Source: Achromobacter aloeverae (GTDB taxonomy: Bacteria > Pseudomonadota > Gammaproteobacteria > Burkholderiales > Burkholderiaceae_B). Taken from it: a stretch of DNA of 64,000 nucleotides. The stretch lies in contig NZ_PYAL01000005.1 of the NCBI RefSeq assembly GCF_004121055.1, positions 62,001 through 126,000 of the forward strand, in the 5' to 3' direction. Below, in pieces: positions 45,977 to 63,224 of this stretch. The position numbers and the translations under genes were made by a program. Position 1 is the first letter of the stretch, and each line of letters begins with the position of its first letter. The notes beneath the pieces were generated by a model, which had not been told where the DNA came from, made no database searches, and worked only from the letters and a program-made list of their open reading frames with translations.

Positions 45977-46006
45977 TTTACACGGGAATAGAAAAGGTAG
46001 TACTAT
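45977..46006 (+). promoter_or_regulatory. Promoter of tRNA-Trp-secE-nusG
   Basis: TTTACA (45977-45982), 18-bp spacer, TACTAT (46001-46006). It is placed just after the tuf terminator and 164 bases before tRNA-Trp. Confidence 0.65.
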
Positions 46007-46169
46007 GGATGGTTCCGCGAGGTTCCATCCTTCGTTTTTGAAGGTCGGGTGTCCAAGCAGGGTAATTCACGTCATAAGTGCATCACATACAAGTGGTGCA
46101 TTCATGTGGTGAGGCCTGTGGAAACACGCTCGGAAAGCTGTGCGGGCACAGTGGAAAAAGCCCAGCTGT

Positions 46170-46245
46170 AGGGGTATAGCTCAATTGGCAGAGCGTCGGT
46201 CTCCAAAACCGAAGGTTGTAGGTTCGATTCCTACTGCCCCTGCCA
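46170..46245 (+). tRNA. tRNA-Trp (CCA)
   Basis: Acceptor AGGGGTA with TGCCCCT, discriminator G, CCA encoded. Anticodon CCA at 46203-46205. It lies upstream of secE as in E. coli and relatives. Confidence 0.97.
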
Positions 46246-46370
46246 CCACAGCGCTGGCCAGTGGTTATGTTTTCCGACCATGAGCCCGGCTTCCGCCGTC
46301 CCGCCTTCGTCCCCGTGGACTTCCGGAAAATATCGCAAGTCGCGCGCTTACGGCGGACTTGACTAGCAAA

Positions 46371-46751
46371 ATGTCCAATACCAGCGTAGAAACTGTAACT
46401 AGTACCACGGATCGCCTCAAGCTGGCTCTGGCGGTGCTCGTCATCATTGCTGGAATCGTCGGGTTTTCGGTGCTCAGCGAGCAGCCCATGCCGGCTCGCA
46501 TCGGCGTTTTCGTCGGTGGCCTGCTTCTGGCCGCCCTCATTGCCTGGTTCAGCGAACCTGGCCGCCGCACGTTGAGCTTCGCCAGCGAGTCCTATAACGA
46601 AGTCAAGCGGGTGTCCTGGCCCACGCGCAAGGAAACGACGCAGATGACGGGTATCGTCTTCGCGTTCGTGGCCGCAATGGGTATCTTCATGTGGGTGCTC
46701 GACAAGGGCATCGAATGGATCATTTACGGCCTGTTGTTGGGCTGGAAATAA
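46371..46751 (+). CDS. secE: Preprotein translocase subunit SecE
   Basis: 126 aa from ATG; a TTG 12 bases earlier is less likely. Three membrane segments (about residues 17-37, 44-62, 93-117), as in E. coli (127 aa), and the conserved cytoplasmic loop [17 protein letters not shown]. Clamps SecY in the inner-membrane translocon. Ten bases before nusG, forming the universal secE-nusG pair. Confidence 0.96.
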   Translation: MSNTSVETVTSTTDRLKLALAVLVIIAGIVGFSVLSEQPMPARIGVFVGGLLLAALIAWFSEPGRRTLSFASESYNEVKRVSWPTRKETTQMTGIVFAFVAAMGIFMWVLDKGIEWIIYGLLLGWK

Positions 46752-46761
46752 GGGACGGCAA

Positions 46762-47295
46762 ATGAGCAAGCGTTGGTATGTCGTCCATGTGTATTCCGGC
46801 ATGGAAAAGAGCGTCCAGAAGGCGCTGATCGAGCGCATCGACCGTGCGGCTCTGCAAACCTCTTTCGGCCGTATTCTCGTGCCGTCCGAAGAAGTGGTCG
46901 AAATGCGCGGCGGACAAAAGTCGATCTCCGAACGGCGGATCTTTCCCGGCTATGTGCTGGTTGAGATGGATCTGACCGACGAGACCTGGCACCTGGTGAA
47001 GAACACCAACCGCGTCACCGGCTTCCTGGGTGGCTCGGGCAACCGTCCGTCGCCGATTTCCGAGAAGGAAGTCGAAAAGATCCTCTCCCAGATGGAAGAG
47101 GGTGTGGAAAAACCGCGTCCCAAGATCCTCTTCGAAGTGGGTGAAATGGTACGCGTCAAGGAAGGTCCGTTTGCTGACTTCAACGGCAACGTCGAAGAAG
47201 TCAACTACGAGAAGAGCAAGGTGCGTGTGTCCGTCACCATTTTTGGTCGCGCCACGCCCGTCGAACTGGATTTCAGTCAGGTCGAAAAGACCTGA
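46762..47295 (+). CDS. nusG: Transcription termination/antitermination factor NusG
   Basis: 177 aa. NGN domain ([33 protein letters not shown]) and C-terminal KOW domain ([22 protein letters not shown]). Couples RNA polymerase with Rho or with ribosomal protein S10. AGGGACGG ribosome site. Confidence 0.98.
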   Translation: MSKRWYVVHVYSGMEKSVQKALIERIDRAALQTSFGRILVPSEEVVEMRGGQKSISERRIFPGYVLVEMDLTDETWHLVKNTNRVTGFLGGSGNRPSPISEKEVEKILSQMEEGVEKPRPKILFEVGEMVRVKEGPFADFNGNVEEVNYEKSKVRVSVTIFGRATPVELDFSQVEKT

Positions 47296-47360
47296 TTTTT
47301 CAACCCCGGGGAGCCGTCCGCTTGCGCGGTAACGGCGTTTGAACCCGCAAGGAGCAAAGC

Positions 47361-47792
47361 ATGGCGAAGAAGATCGTCGGCTTTATCAAGCTGCAAGTGC
47401 CGGCTGGTAAGGCTAACCCCTCTCCCCCGATCGGTCCGGCGCTGGGTCAGCGCGGCCTGAACATCATGGAATTCTGCAAGGCGTTCAACGCCAAGACGCA
47501 GGGCATGGAGCCCGGTCTGCCGATTCCGGTGGTGATCACCGCTTTCGCGGACAAGAGCTTCACCTTCGTGATGAAGACGCCGCCCGCGACCATTCTGATC
47601 AAGAAGGCCGCCGGTGTGCAAAAGGGTTCGCCCAAGCCCCATACCGACAAGGTCGGCAAGCTGACGCGCGCCCAGGCTGAAGAAATCGCCAAGACCAAGG
47701 AACCCGACCTGACGGCCGGCGACCTGGAAGCCGCCGTTCGCACGATCGCGGGCAGCGCCCGCAGCATGGGCATCACCGTGGAGGGCATCTGA
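47361..47792 (+). CDS. rplK: 50S ribosomal protein L11
   Basis: 143 aa. [20 protein letters not shown] and [19 protein letters not shown] are canonical. Binds 23S rRNA in the GTPase centre. AAGGAGC ribosome site. Two bases separate it from rplA. Confidence 0.98.
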   Translation: MAKKIVGFIKLQVPAGKANPSPPIGPALGQRGLNIMEFCKAFNAKTQGMEPGLPIPVVITAFADKSFTFVMKTPPATILIKKAAGVQKGSPKPHTDKVGKLTRAQAEEIAKTKEPDLTAGDLEAAVRTIAGSARSMGITVEGI

Positions 47793-47794
47793 TC

Positions 47795-48499
47795 ATGGCA
47801 AAACTGTCCAAGCGTACCGCCGCTCTGCGTGAAAAGATCGATCGCACCAAGCTGTATCCGGTTGCCGATGCCCTGAACCTGGTCAAGGAAACCGCCACGG
47901 CCAAGTTCGATGAGTCCATCGACGTCGCCGTGCAGCTGGGTATCGACCCCAAGAAGTCGGACCAACTGGTCCGTGGTTCCGTGGTGCTGCCGGCCGGTAC
48001 CGGCAAGTCCGTGCGCGTCGCCGTGTTCGCCCAGGGCGACAAGGCTGAAGCCGCCAAGGCCGCCGGCGCCGACATCGTCGGTCTGGAAGACCTGGCTGAC
48101 CAGATCAAGGCTGGCCAAATGGACTTCGACGTGGTCATCGCCTCGCCCGACACCATGCGTGTCGTCGGCGCCCTGGGTCAGATCCTGGGCCCGCGTGGCC
48201 TGATGCCGAACCCCAAGGTCGGCACCGTGACGCCCGACGTCGCCACCGCCGTGAAGAACGCCAAGGCAGGTCAGGTGCAGTACCGCACCGACAAGGCCGG
48301 CATCATTCACGCCACCATTGGCCGCGCCTCCTTTGGCGTGGAACAACTGCAAAGCAACCTGGCTGCCCTGGTCGACGCCCTGCAAAAGGCGCGTCCGGCT
48401 GCTGCCAAGGGCGTGTATCTGCGCAAGCTGGCCGTCTCGTCCACGATGGGCGGCGGTGCTCGCGTCGAAATCGCCTCGCTGTCCGCCACCGCCGCCTAA
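47795..48499 (+). CDS. rplA: 50S ribosomal protein L1
   Basis: 234 aa. [12 protein letters not shown] at the start and [15 protein letters not shown] in the second domain are family signatures. Forms the L1 stalk; in enterobacteria L1 also represses its own L11-L1 mRNA. The start overlaps the ribosome-loading region of rplK's end. Confidence 0.98.
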   Translation: MAKLSKRTAALREKIDRTKLYPVADALNLVKETATAKFDESIDVAVQLGIDPKKSDQLVRGSVVLPAGTGKSVRVAVFAQGDKAEAAKAAGADIVGLEDLADQIKAGQMDFDVVIASPDTMRVVGALGQILGPRGLMPNPKVGTVTPDVATAVKNAKAGQVQYRTDKAGIIHATIGRASFGVEQLQSNLAALVDALQKARPAAAKGVYLRKLAVSSTMGGGARVEIASLSATAA

Positions 48500-48777
48500 G
48501 CGGTCGCTGTTCAGCAAACGAACTTTGGGCTGCGTCCGGTCAACCGGCCGGACGTTGCTGTCAAAGACCGCTGGAGCGGATGCCGGCGGTCCTCGTTTCC
48601 CGGCAACGGGAAGGGAAGGCCCGGCCTCTGCTTAATCCCGAAGCCCGTCTGGTTCGGATCCAGCGTAGACGGCGTCCCATGGAAGAATTCTTTACCTGAA
48701 GAACTCGACCAGGTCGCCGCATTCGGTTGACGCCCAGGGATTATCCCCGAAGCGTCTTTTGATGGAGTGTTCAAACC
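48500..48777 (+). promoter_or_regulatory. rplJ leader region
   Basis: 278 bases before rplJ with no ORF. Several inverted repeats are visible (for example CCGGTCAACCGGCCGG and TTCCCGGCAACGGGAA near 48536-48612). The position matches the L10-leader autoregulatory RNA, where the L10-L7/L12 complex binds and blocks translation. No internal promoter was fixed. Confidence 0.5.
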
Positions 48778-49308
48778 GTGAGTCTCAATCGCCAAGAGAA
48801 AGCAGTGGTGATCGAGGAAGTCTCGGCGCAGGTCGCCAAGGCTCAATCGATTGTCATCGCCGAGTACCGTGGTCTGGACGTCGCCTCTGTCACCGTACTG
48901 CGCAAGACTGCGCGTGAATCGGGCGTGTACCTGCGTGTTCTGAAGAACTCGCTGGCTCGTCGCGCTGTTGCTGGCACGGCCTTCGAGCCGATCGCCGAGC
49001 AACTGACCGGTCCGCTGATCTATGGTATCAGCGTCGATCCGGTAGCGCCGGCCAAGGTCCTCGCTACTTTCGCCAAAACCAACGACAAGCTGGTTATCAA
49101 GGGCGGCTCCCTGCCGGGCAGCCTCTTGAGCAAAAACGGTGTAGAGGCCCTGGCCTCGCTGCCGTCCCGCGAAGAGTTGTTGGCCAAGCTGCTGGGCACC
49201 ATGCAAGCCCCGATCGCGCAATTCGCACGTACGCTCAACGAAGTTCCGACCAAGTTCGCCCGCGGCCTCGCTGCCGTGCGCGATCAAAAGGAAAAGGCCG
49301 CGGCGTAA
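48778..49308 (+). CDS. rplJ: 50S ribosomal protein L10
   Basis: 176 aa, GTG start. [20 protein letters not shown] and the [19 protein letters not shown] block are canonical; the C-terminal helix is the L7/L12 docking site. Stalk base and autorepressor of the rplJL unit. Confidence 0.97.
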   Translation: MSLNRQEKAVVIEEVSAQVAKAQSIVIAEYRGLDVASVTVLRKTARESGVYLRVLKNSLARRAVAGTAFEPIAEQLTGPLIYGISVDPVAPAKVLATFAKTNDKLVIKGGSLPGSLLSKNGVEALASLPSREELLAKLLGTMQAPIAQFARTLNEVPTKFARGLAAVRDQKEKAAA

Positions 49309-49386
49309 TCGCTGCTGCCCTGGACTTCGCTGTACGACCGAGCGACAACCAAACCCTGGCATTACCAAAATCTGGAGTTCTTAAAA

Positions 49387-49767
49387 ATGGCCCTTAACAA
49401 AGCTGAAATCCTTGACGCCATCGCTGGCCTGACCGTTCTCGAACTGTCGGAACTGATCAAGGATCTGGAAGAGAAGTTCGGCGTGTCGGCTGCTGCCGCC
49501 GCTGTTGCCGTTGCCGCCCCCGCTGCTGGTGGCGCCGCCGCTGCCGCTGAAGAGCAGACCGAGTTCACCGTCGTCCTGGCTGAAGCCGGCGCGAACAAGG
49601 TCAGCGTCATCAAGGCCGTTCGCGAACTGACCGGTCTCGGTCTGAAGGAAGCGAAGGACCTGGTTGACGGCGCTCCGAAGCCCGTCAAGGAAGGCATCGC
49701 CAAGGCTGACGCCGAAGCCGCCAAGAAGAAGCTGGAAGAAGCCGGCGCCAAGGTCGAAGTCAAGTAA
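49387..49767 (+). CDS. rplL: 50S ribosomal protein L7/L12
   Basis: 126 aa. N-terminal dimer domain, Ala/Gly-rich hinge (about 34-54), C-terminal factor-binding domain with [20 protein letters not shown]. Ribosome site GGAG 11 nt before the ATG. Confidence 0.98.
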   Translation: MALNKAEILDAIAGLTVLELSELIKDLEEKFGVSAAAAAVAVAAPAAGGAAAAAEEQTEFTVVLAEAGANKVSVIKAVRELTGLGLKEAKDLVDGAPKPVKEGIAKADAEAAKKKLEEAGAKVEVK

Positions 49768-49782
49768 GACCTGCGTTGACTT

Positions 49783-49819
49783 GCCCGGGGACAGTGCAGT
49801 TTGCCGTCCCCGGGCTTTT
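49783..49819 (+). terminator. Attenuator between rplL and rpoB
   Basis: Stem GCCCGGGGAC / GTCCCCGGGC with a TTTT tail, just after rplL. The site matches the partial terminator that in E. coli lowers rpoBC expression relative to rplJL. Confidence 0.8.
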
Positions 49820-49825
49820 GCGTTT

Positions 49826-49866
49826 CCAGAAAACCCTTTTTCCGCAGGGTCAGAAGGGTTTTCTGG
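49826..49866 (+). promoter_or_regulatory. Long perfect hairpin upstream of rpoB (candidate RNase III site)
   Basis: A perfect 13-bp inverted repeat, CCAGAAAACCCTT and AAGGGTTTTCTGG, with a 15-nt loop, placed 70 bases before the rpoB ATG. In E. coli this intergenic region holds an RNase III processing hairpin; the position suggests a similar role. Confidence 0.55.
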
Positions 49867-49935
49867 AGTCGTATATCAGTGGTATCACCCCGGGCCGTGG
49901 TTTGACGGCCCATGCAACCTCGAGTCGGAGTGCTC

Positions 49936-58298
<8,363 letters not shown>

Positions 58299-58345
58299 GC
58301 CGTACCCCGGCTGCCGCCACCGCAAGGTGGCTGGCGGCGGACATG

Positions 58346-58387
58346 AAAACCCCATGCAGCCTATGCGCTGGATGGGGTTTTTTTTTA
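58346..58387 (+). terminator. Terminator of the rpoBC operon
   Basis: AAAACCCCAT pairs with ATGGGGTTTT; an inner CAGC/GCTG pair extends the hairpin; a T-run of nine follows. About 50 bases after the rpoC stop. Confidence 0.92.
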
Positions 58388-58426
58388 TCCCTTTGGGAGC
58401 GTTGTTCTGGCCACGGGCGTTCGTGA

Positions 58427-59371
58427 TCAATGTCGCTGGCTGACCCACGCCGCCAAACGCCGCAACCATTCCTCGCACATTGCGGTCAACGCGCGTGAAG
58501 TACTTGCCAGCAGCCGCCACGCTCGCGATGCGACGCGCGTAAAGGTGGACGGGCCATCGGTGGAACGGCCATCGGTCGCGGAGTCCGGGCCTGACAGCCC
58601 TCCGAACACGAAGATTTGCATGTGGCTGTTCCCTGCGCCACTGTGGATGCTTTGCACGCCGGGGTCTTGCCTCTGCGCACCTTGCTCGTGGGCATGCGCG
58701 GGCGAGGCGCCGGCCTCTGGCGTCGGCGAAAGCGCCCCGGCGTCCGCCGATCGAGGGCGCCGCGAAAGAATCTCCTCCATCGCGATCGAAAAGCGTGTGC
58801 TGGATCGCGATGACGTGGATGCCGCCTTGGCGAAATCCCACCCACCGCGCACGCCTGGCGCCAACTTGGACTCGCACTGCGGTTTCCAGTAGTCGTCGTC
58901 GTCGTCGATGGCGCCGAGTTCCGCGTTCCATGGCACCGGATCGTCCAGGCGTATCGGGGAATACCCATGGACTGGTGTGTCCCAAGCATCGGCAAGCGAT
59001 CCCCGGTAGGGCTTTCCATCGATGATCACGCTAGGCAAGAGTACTGCCTCGCCATCCGGGGTGGACCCCAATGTCGCCCGCGCGACGCCTTGTCGAACCT
59101 GGACCGTGGCGAGATTCGCATCCGACGGCGGCCGTGACCGTGACCGTGACCGCGACCGCGCCGGCGAGGCGCCGGCGGGTGACCAGCTGGTGCTGGCCCG
59201 CCGGGAAAGGCGCGCTGGCCTGGCGCGCATCGTGACGATGACAGGCACGGTGTCCGCATCCTGCGCCGTACCATTCTCCGAAGGGCAGGGCAGTGGCGGA
59301 GGCGTATCGTCAAACACGTTCGGCGCTAGCGGCAGGCGCGAGAAACCGGAAGCGTTGGTGTCCTGGAGCAC
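58427..59371 (-). CDS. Unrecognised protein with Pro- and Arg/Ser-rich segments
   Basis: 314 aa from a GTG with AAAGGA upstream; an ATG 72 bases earlier (338 aa) has no ribosome site. I recognise no family. Visible: an N-terminal Ser/Pro-rich part (VFDDTPPPLPCPSE), an Arg/Ser repeat SRSRSRSR encoded by a GTGACC-like hexamer array at 59131-59160, an acidic DDDDD run in the middle, and a more hydrophobic, Trp-containing C-terminal part (SRAWRLLASTSRAL). No signal peptide or membrane segment. Its DNA is less biased than the flanking ribosomal and polymerase genes, as in acquired or fast-evolving genes. It may be a secreted or surface protein; this is speculation. Confidence 0.6.
   Translation of the reverse strand: MLQDTNASGFSRLPLAPNVFDDTPPPLPCPSENGTAQDADTVPVIVTMRARPARLSRRASTSWSPAGASPARSRSRSRSRPPSDANLATVQVRQGVARATLGSTPDGEAVLLPSVIIDGKPYRGSLADAWDTPVHGYSPIRLDDPVPWNAELGAIDDDDDYWKPQCESKLAPGVRGGWDFAKAASTSSRSSTRFSIAMEEILSRRPRSADAGALSPTPEAGASPAHAHEQGAQRQDPGVQSIHSGAGNSHMQIFVFGGLSGPDSATDGRSTDGPSTFTRVASRAWRLLASTSRALTAMCEEWLRRLAAWVSQRH
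59131..59160. repeat. Short hexamer repeat inside the unrecognised gene
   Basis: Tandem CGTGAC/CGCGAC units encoding alternating Arg and Ser. Unit length is a multiple of three, so copy-number change would alter length without a frameshift. Confidence 0.7.
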
Positions 59372-59453
59372 GGCGATTTCCTTTTCACCCGGAGGGTGAG
59401 CCCGATAGGTGAGCCCATAGGCGGCCAGCCCGATAGGCGGCATTGGAAATCGG

Positions 59454-59483
59454 GTAGGTAAAAATTCCTACAGGACAGTTCCT
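59454..59483 (-). promoter_or_regulatory. Possible ECF-type promoter and hairpin upstream of the unrecognised gene
   Basis: On the minus strand a GGAAC word (59483-59479) lies upstream, followed by the inverted repeat GTAGG...CCTAC (59454-59471). GGAAC is the usual -35 core of many extracytoplasmic-function sigma factors. It is about 108 bases before the chosen start. Weak evidence. Confidence 0.25.
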
Positions 59484-59566
59484 TTCCGGAAGGTCGCACC
59501 CGGGATACAGGCGTCCCCTGGATGGCCGGCATGCCCCTGAAGGCCGCCGGCCGCCTGGTCCAGGCG

Positions 59567-59980
59567 TCAGCGCGCCGGCGTCATGGCCGCTTTGGCGCTA
59601 CGGAACACGGGCCCCCATTGCGGATGGCCCTGCTCATTGGGCGCCAGTTCGAACGAGGGATCGATCTGCAGGATGCGCAGGAAGCTGTCCTCGCAAAGCT
59701 TGCGGTAGTTGCTGACGCAGTAACTGAACGCCTGCAGCTTTATCGCCTCGACCTGGATCGCCGTGGGCGCGCCGGCCAGGTCGGCGGACGTGGCCACGCC
59801 GCGGATCACTTCACCGTAATGGCCGGCCTGATATTGATCGCGCACCCGTTGCAGCGCGTCCAGCGCCGCCTGCGTGGGCGGGGTGCCTTGCGGCTGAACG
59901 GCCGGCAGCGTACAGGCCGCGAGGGCCGAGACCAGGGAGATCGCGCAAATACGACGAGTGACACGGGCGACGGTTTTCAT
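59567..59980 (-). CDS. Small lipoprotein resembling TssQ (T6SS-associated)
   Basis: 137 aa from the ATG giving a standard lipoprotein signal (ISLVSALAAC, lipobox Cys); a longer reading upstream is unlikely. The mature part has one TPR-like helix pair (RVRDQYQAGHYGEVIRGV) and the conserved block KLQAFSYCVSNYRKLCEDSF ... DPSFELAPNEQGHPQWGPVF, which I associate with TssQ-type lipoproteins of Burkholderiales type VI secretion loci. No other T6SS gene is in the window, so the link is family-based only. Divergent from the pseudokinase gene. Confidence 0.65.
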   Translation of the reverse strand: MKTVARVTRRICAISLVSALAACTLPAVQPQGTPPTQAALDALQRVRDQYQAGHYGEVIRGVATSADLAGAPTAIQVEAIKLQAFSYCVSNYRKLCEDSFLRILQIDPSFELAPNEQGHPQWGPVFRSAKAAMTPAR

Positions 59981-60217
59981 GATGCCTACAGAGGTGCTCC
60001 AGATGCATGCGGGCCGCGCAATGCCACGATGGCCCGTGGTGTCGCCGATCATATATGCTTCCGTCCCCTCGCGGCGCGCCGAAGGAACTCATCCTTATGC
60101 GTTGTCGGCGGCGCGCCACGTTTTCCCTAGGCCGACAGGCTTCCCCGGCTTTATCTCCCCCATTTCTCCCATGTTTGGACGGGGCGCCGTTTCCTCGTCG
60201 CGGCGGTGCGCTTTATC

Positions 60218-61783
60218 ATGAGCGACTTGGCTCCGGAGTTTCCTTCCATCATGTCTTCTAGTGCCGCTTTCGCCACGTCGCCCGTGCCGGGCGGGGATAA
60301 TTTTGGCTTGCGCCCATTGGACGCCATCGCGGCCACGTCGGCCGGCGGCGTGCCTCAATCGCGTATCCACCGCATCCTCGCAGATCTGGAGTCGCCCCTG
60401 GCGGCGCTGCACGAACAGGGACTCGTGCACGGGGCGCTTACGCCCGCGACCATCGGACTGGACGTGCATGGCAAGGCGCATCTGATGCCGCTGCCGGCGG
60501 CCGCCGCGGACGGCCTGGCGGCGCAGGGCGAGGAGCCCGAGGAACCCCGGTCGGGTTATGCCGCGTTCGAACAATATGCCGACGACGCGCTATTGCCGCG
60601 CGGCCCCTGGACGGATGTCTACGGCCTGAGCGCGGTCGCCTGCCAGCTGATCACGGGCGCGCCGCCGCCGGACGCCGAAGCGCGCCGCGATCACGACGAC
60701 TATGTACCGCTGGCCCAACGCATGCCGGCAGGCTACGACGCGGCTTTCCTTGCTGCGATCGACGCCGGCCTGGCCATGGCCGCCGCGCGCCGGCCGAATT
60801 CGATACCGGCCTACCTGGCCTCGTTCGGCGGCATGGAACCGGCGCCTGCCATGCCGGCGCTGGCTGAACCCGAGGTGGTGATGGTGCAGGAGGAGTACGA
60901 CGACGAGGAAGATCCACTGGACACGTTGTCGCGCCGCCGCCGGCGCCTGCCATTCTGGGGCCTGTTTCTCGCCTTGCTGGTGGCCGTGCTGGCCTTGCCC
61001 ACCTGGCTATGGATGAGCAGCGGCAAGGACTCGGCCGGCAATCGTCTTTCCGCGCCCGGCGGTGGGTCGTCCGTGTCGTCGTCTCTCGGCTCGCCGTCTT
61101 TCGTGCCGCTGACCCAGCGCGACGGCCGGCAAGGCGCAACCAGTCGGCTCGGCGGCGATGACGGAAGCGCCATGCCCGCGAGTGGCGGGGCGCCGGCGGC
61201 CACGAACTCGGCGAATACCGACGCGGCCGACAGCCAGGGCCGGCCGGCCGGCGCCGCCCCGACGGAGAGCGGCGCAACCGGGGAACGAATGGCGGAACGC
61301 GCAGGGGAACGGACGGCCTCGGCGGCGGAAAAGTCCGGGCCCGATGGCGGCGCCGGTGAGCCGACATCCTTGGCGCAGGCGGGCGGATCGAGTGCGCCAG
61401 GGGCCGGTGCGCCTTCGGCGCAGGCCGAAGGCCATGACGCCGGCGGCGCGCCCCAGCCGTATCGATCGACGGTGACGCTGGGCGGCGGATCCAGCCCCGC
61501 GACGGCCGACGCGGCTTCCGCGGCCGCTGCGGGACAAGCCGCCGCGCCCAGGCCAGCCAAGCCGGCCACGGGGACCCCCGTCCCGGTACGGATCGACGTC
61601 CGTCCCTGGGGACAGATCGTGATCGACGGCGTGGTGCGGGGCGTCAGCCCCCCGCTCAAGGAGCTGCGGCTGCCTCCTGGCACCTACGCCGTGACGATCA
61701 GGAACACCGGGCTGCCCAGTCATCGGATGACGCTGGAAGTGAAGCCGGGCACCCCCGCCGTGATTTCGCATGTGTTCAATTAG
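60218..61783 (+). CDS. Pseudokinase C-lobe, membrane segment and PEGA domain protein
   Basis: 521 aa from an ATG with GGTG upstream; a GTG at 60206 or an ATG at 60251 are alternatives. Residues about 45-225 resemble only the C-lobe of Ser/Thr kinases: GLVHGALTPATI replaces the HRDxxxxN loop, no DFG is seen, but YAAFEQY (APE region) and GPWTDVYGLSAVACQLITG (subdomain IX) are kept. A glycine-rich loop and catalytic Lys are absent. Then one membrane helix (about 247-269), a long Gly/Ala/Ser linker, and a C-terminal PEGA domain (about 445-521). A catalytically dead, membrane-anchored sensor or scaffold is likely. Confidence 0.75.
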   Translation: MSDLAPEFPSIMSSSAAFATSPVPGGDNFGLRPLDAIAATSAGGVPQSRIHRILADLESPLAALHEQGLVHGALTPATIGLDVHGKAHLMPLPAAAADGLAAQGEEPEEPRSGYAAFEQYADDALLPRGPWTDVYGLSAVACQLITGAPPPDAEARRDHDDYVPLAQRMPAGYDAAFLAAIDAGLAMAAARRPNSIPAYLASFGGMEPAPAMPALAEPEVVMVQEEYDDEEDPLDTLSRRRRRLPFWGLFLALLVAVLALPTWLWMSSGKDSAGNRLSAPGGGSSVSSSLGSPSFVPLTQRDGRQGATSRLGGDDGSAMPASGGAPAATNSANTDAADSQGRPAGAAPTESGATGERMAERAGERTASAAEKSGPDGGAGEPTSLAQAGGSSAPGAGAPSAQAEGHDAGGAPQPYRSTVTLGGGSSPATADAASAAAAGQAAAPRPAKPATGTPVPVRIDVRPWGQIVIDGVVRGVSPPLKELRLPPGTYAVTIRNTGLPSHRMTLEVKPGTPAVISHVFN

Positions 61784-61845
61784 CCACGCTCAAGGCCGCC
61801 TATGCGTGGAAGAAGGGCTCCTTGGCCTTTATAGCGCGGGGCCCT

Positions 61846-61874
61846 TTGACAGATCCGCGGATCTGGGCTAATCT
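61846..61874 (+). promoter_or_regulatory. Candidate promoter of the rpsL-rpsG-fusA operon
   Basis: Perfect -35 TTGACA (61846-61851), 17-bp spacer, -10 TAATCT (61869-61874, 3/6). It gives a leader of about 300 nt before rpsL; the 400-base gap 61784-62183 holds no other gene. Confidence 0.6.
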
Positions 61875-62183
61875 CACGGGCTCACTGAGTTATATGCGCG
61901 CAGTGGTTTTCCCGTGCGCGCAGTCTGCGCAGTTTGTCGACCCCACGCATCGTGTTGCCCACAGCGGCGCAATGCGATGCCCGGCAAGCGCTGCAAGGCA
62001 GTGAAGCAAGATTCAGCAAGACCCGCTCTTTTACGTATACGCGTCAGGGGCGGTTTTGCGCGAACCGCCTCCCCGGCGTCCGGCGATGTCCCCGTGCATC
62101 ACCGAGCGGCGGGCCAAGGTTCAAGCAGTACGGTACGTCAGTACTCTTACCCCCCGTAGTACGTAAAAGGGATTTCAAAGGTC

Positions 62184-62561
62184 ATGCCTACCATCAGCCA
62201 ACTCGTGCGCAAGCCGCGCGAAGTCAGCGCCGCCAAGAGCAAGAGCCCCGCGCTCGAAAACTGCCCGCAGCGGCGTGGCGTGTGCACCCGCGTGTACACC
62301 ACCACCCCCAAGAAGCCTAACTCCGCTCTGCGTAAGGTCGCCAAGGTGCGCCTGACCAACGGTTACGAAGTCATTTCGTACATCGGCGGCGAAGGCCACA
62401 ACCTGCAAGAACACTCGGTCGTGCTCGTGCGCGGCGGCCGTGTGAAGGACTTGCCGGGTGTGCGTTACCACATCGTCCGTGGCTCGCTCGACTTGCAAGG
62501 CGTGAAAGACCGCAAGCAAGCACGTTCGAAGTACGGCGCGAAGCGCCCCAAGAAGGCCTGA
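62184..62561 (+). CDS. rpsL: 30S ribosomal protein S12
   Basis: 125 aa. [18 protein letters not shown] and [19 protein letters not shown] show the wild-type Lys residues at the two classic streptomycin-resistance positions, so the allele looks drug-sensitive. First gene of the str operon. Confidence 0.99.
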   Translation: MPTISQLVRKPREVSAAKSKSPALENCPQRRGVCTRVYTTTPKKPNSALRKVAKVRLTNGYEVISYIGGEGHNLQEHSVVLVRGGRVKDLPGVRYHIVRGSLDLQGVKDRKQARSKYGAKRPKKA

Positions 62562-62661
62562 TAACCAGGCCGCAGTCCGCCGCCGGAACATCGGTCATCC
62601 GATTCCAGCCGCTGGACCGTGCAGCCGTCTGCGTTCCCAGGAACGGCAACGGCACGTAAGG

Positions 62662-62684
62662 GGCCATCTAGGTTATGGATGGCC
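62662..62684 (+). promoter_or_regulatory. Hairpin in the rpsL-rpsG gap
   Basis: GGCCATC and GATGGCC, 9-nt loop, in a 174-base gap; a second small repeat CCGCG/CGCGG follows at about 62690. In E. coli S7 represses translation from the same intergenic region, so this may be the S7 target. Confidence 0.4.
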
Positions 62685-62735
62685 GTGGCCGCGGAACATC
62701 GCGGTTCAACTGAACTGACACATTAAGGAAGCACA

Positions 62736-63206
62736 ATGCCCCGTCGTCGCGAAGTACCCAAGCGCGAGATTCTGCCCGATCCCAAGTTCGGCAGCGTCGA
62801 GCTCGCCAAGTTCATGAACGTCGTCATGCTGGACGGCAAGAAGGCCGTCGCCGAGCGCATCGTCTATGGTGCCCTCGAGCAAGTGCAAGCCAAGACCGGC
62901 AAGGAGCCGATCGAGGTTTTCAGCCTGGCGATCAACAACATCAAGCCGATCGTCGAAGTGAAGAGCCGCCGCGTGGGCGGCGCCAACTACCAAGTGCCGG
63001 TTGAAGTGCGCCCCGTGCGCCGCCTGGCCTTGGCCATGCGTTGGTTGCGCGAAGCCGCGAAGAAGCGCGGCGAGAAGTCGATGGATCTGCGTCTGGCTGG
63101 CGAGCTGATCGATGCCTCTGAAGGTCGTGGCGCCGCGATGAAGAAGCGCGAAGACACGCACAAGATGGCCGAGGCCAACAAGGCCTTCAGCCATTTCCGC
63201 TGGTAA
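62736..63206 (+). CDS. rpsG: 30S ribosomal protein S7
   Basis: 156 aa. [20 protein letters not shown] start, [16 protein letters not shown] and the C-terminal [20 protein letters not shown] are canonical. Ribosome site AAGGAAG. Confidence 0.99.
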   Translation: MPRRREVPKREILPDPKFGSVELAKFMNVVMLDGKKAVAERIVYGALEQVQAKTGKEPIEVFSLAINNIKPIVEVKSRRVGGANYQVPVEVRPVRRLALAMRWLREAAKKRGEKSMDLRLAGELIDASEGRGAAMKKREDTHKMAEANKAFSHFRW

Positions 63207-63224
63207 TTTAAGGATTAAGCAACC

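Noticed and set aside
59567-61783. A type VI secretion cluster
   Set aside because: Only one TssQ-like lipoprotein is present; no sheath, baseplate, Hcp, VgrG or ClpV genes occur in the window.
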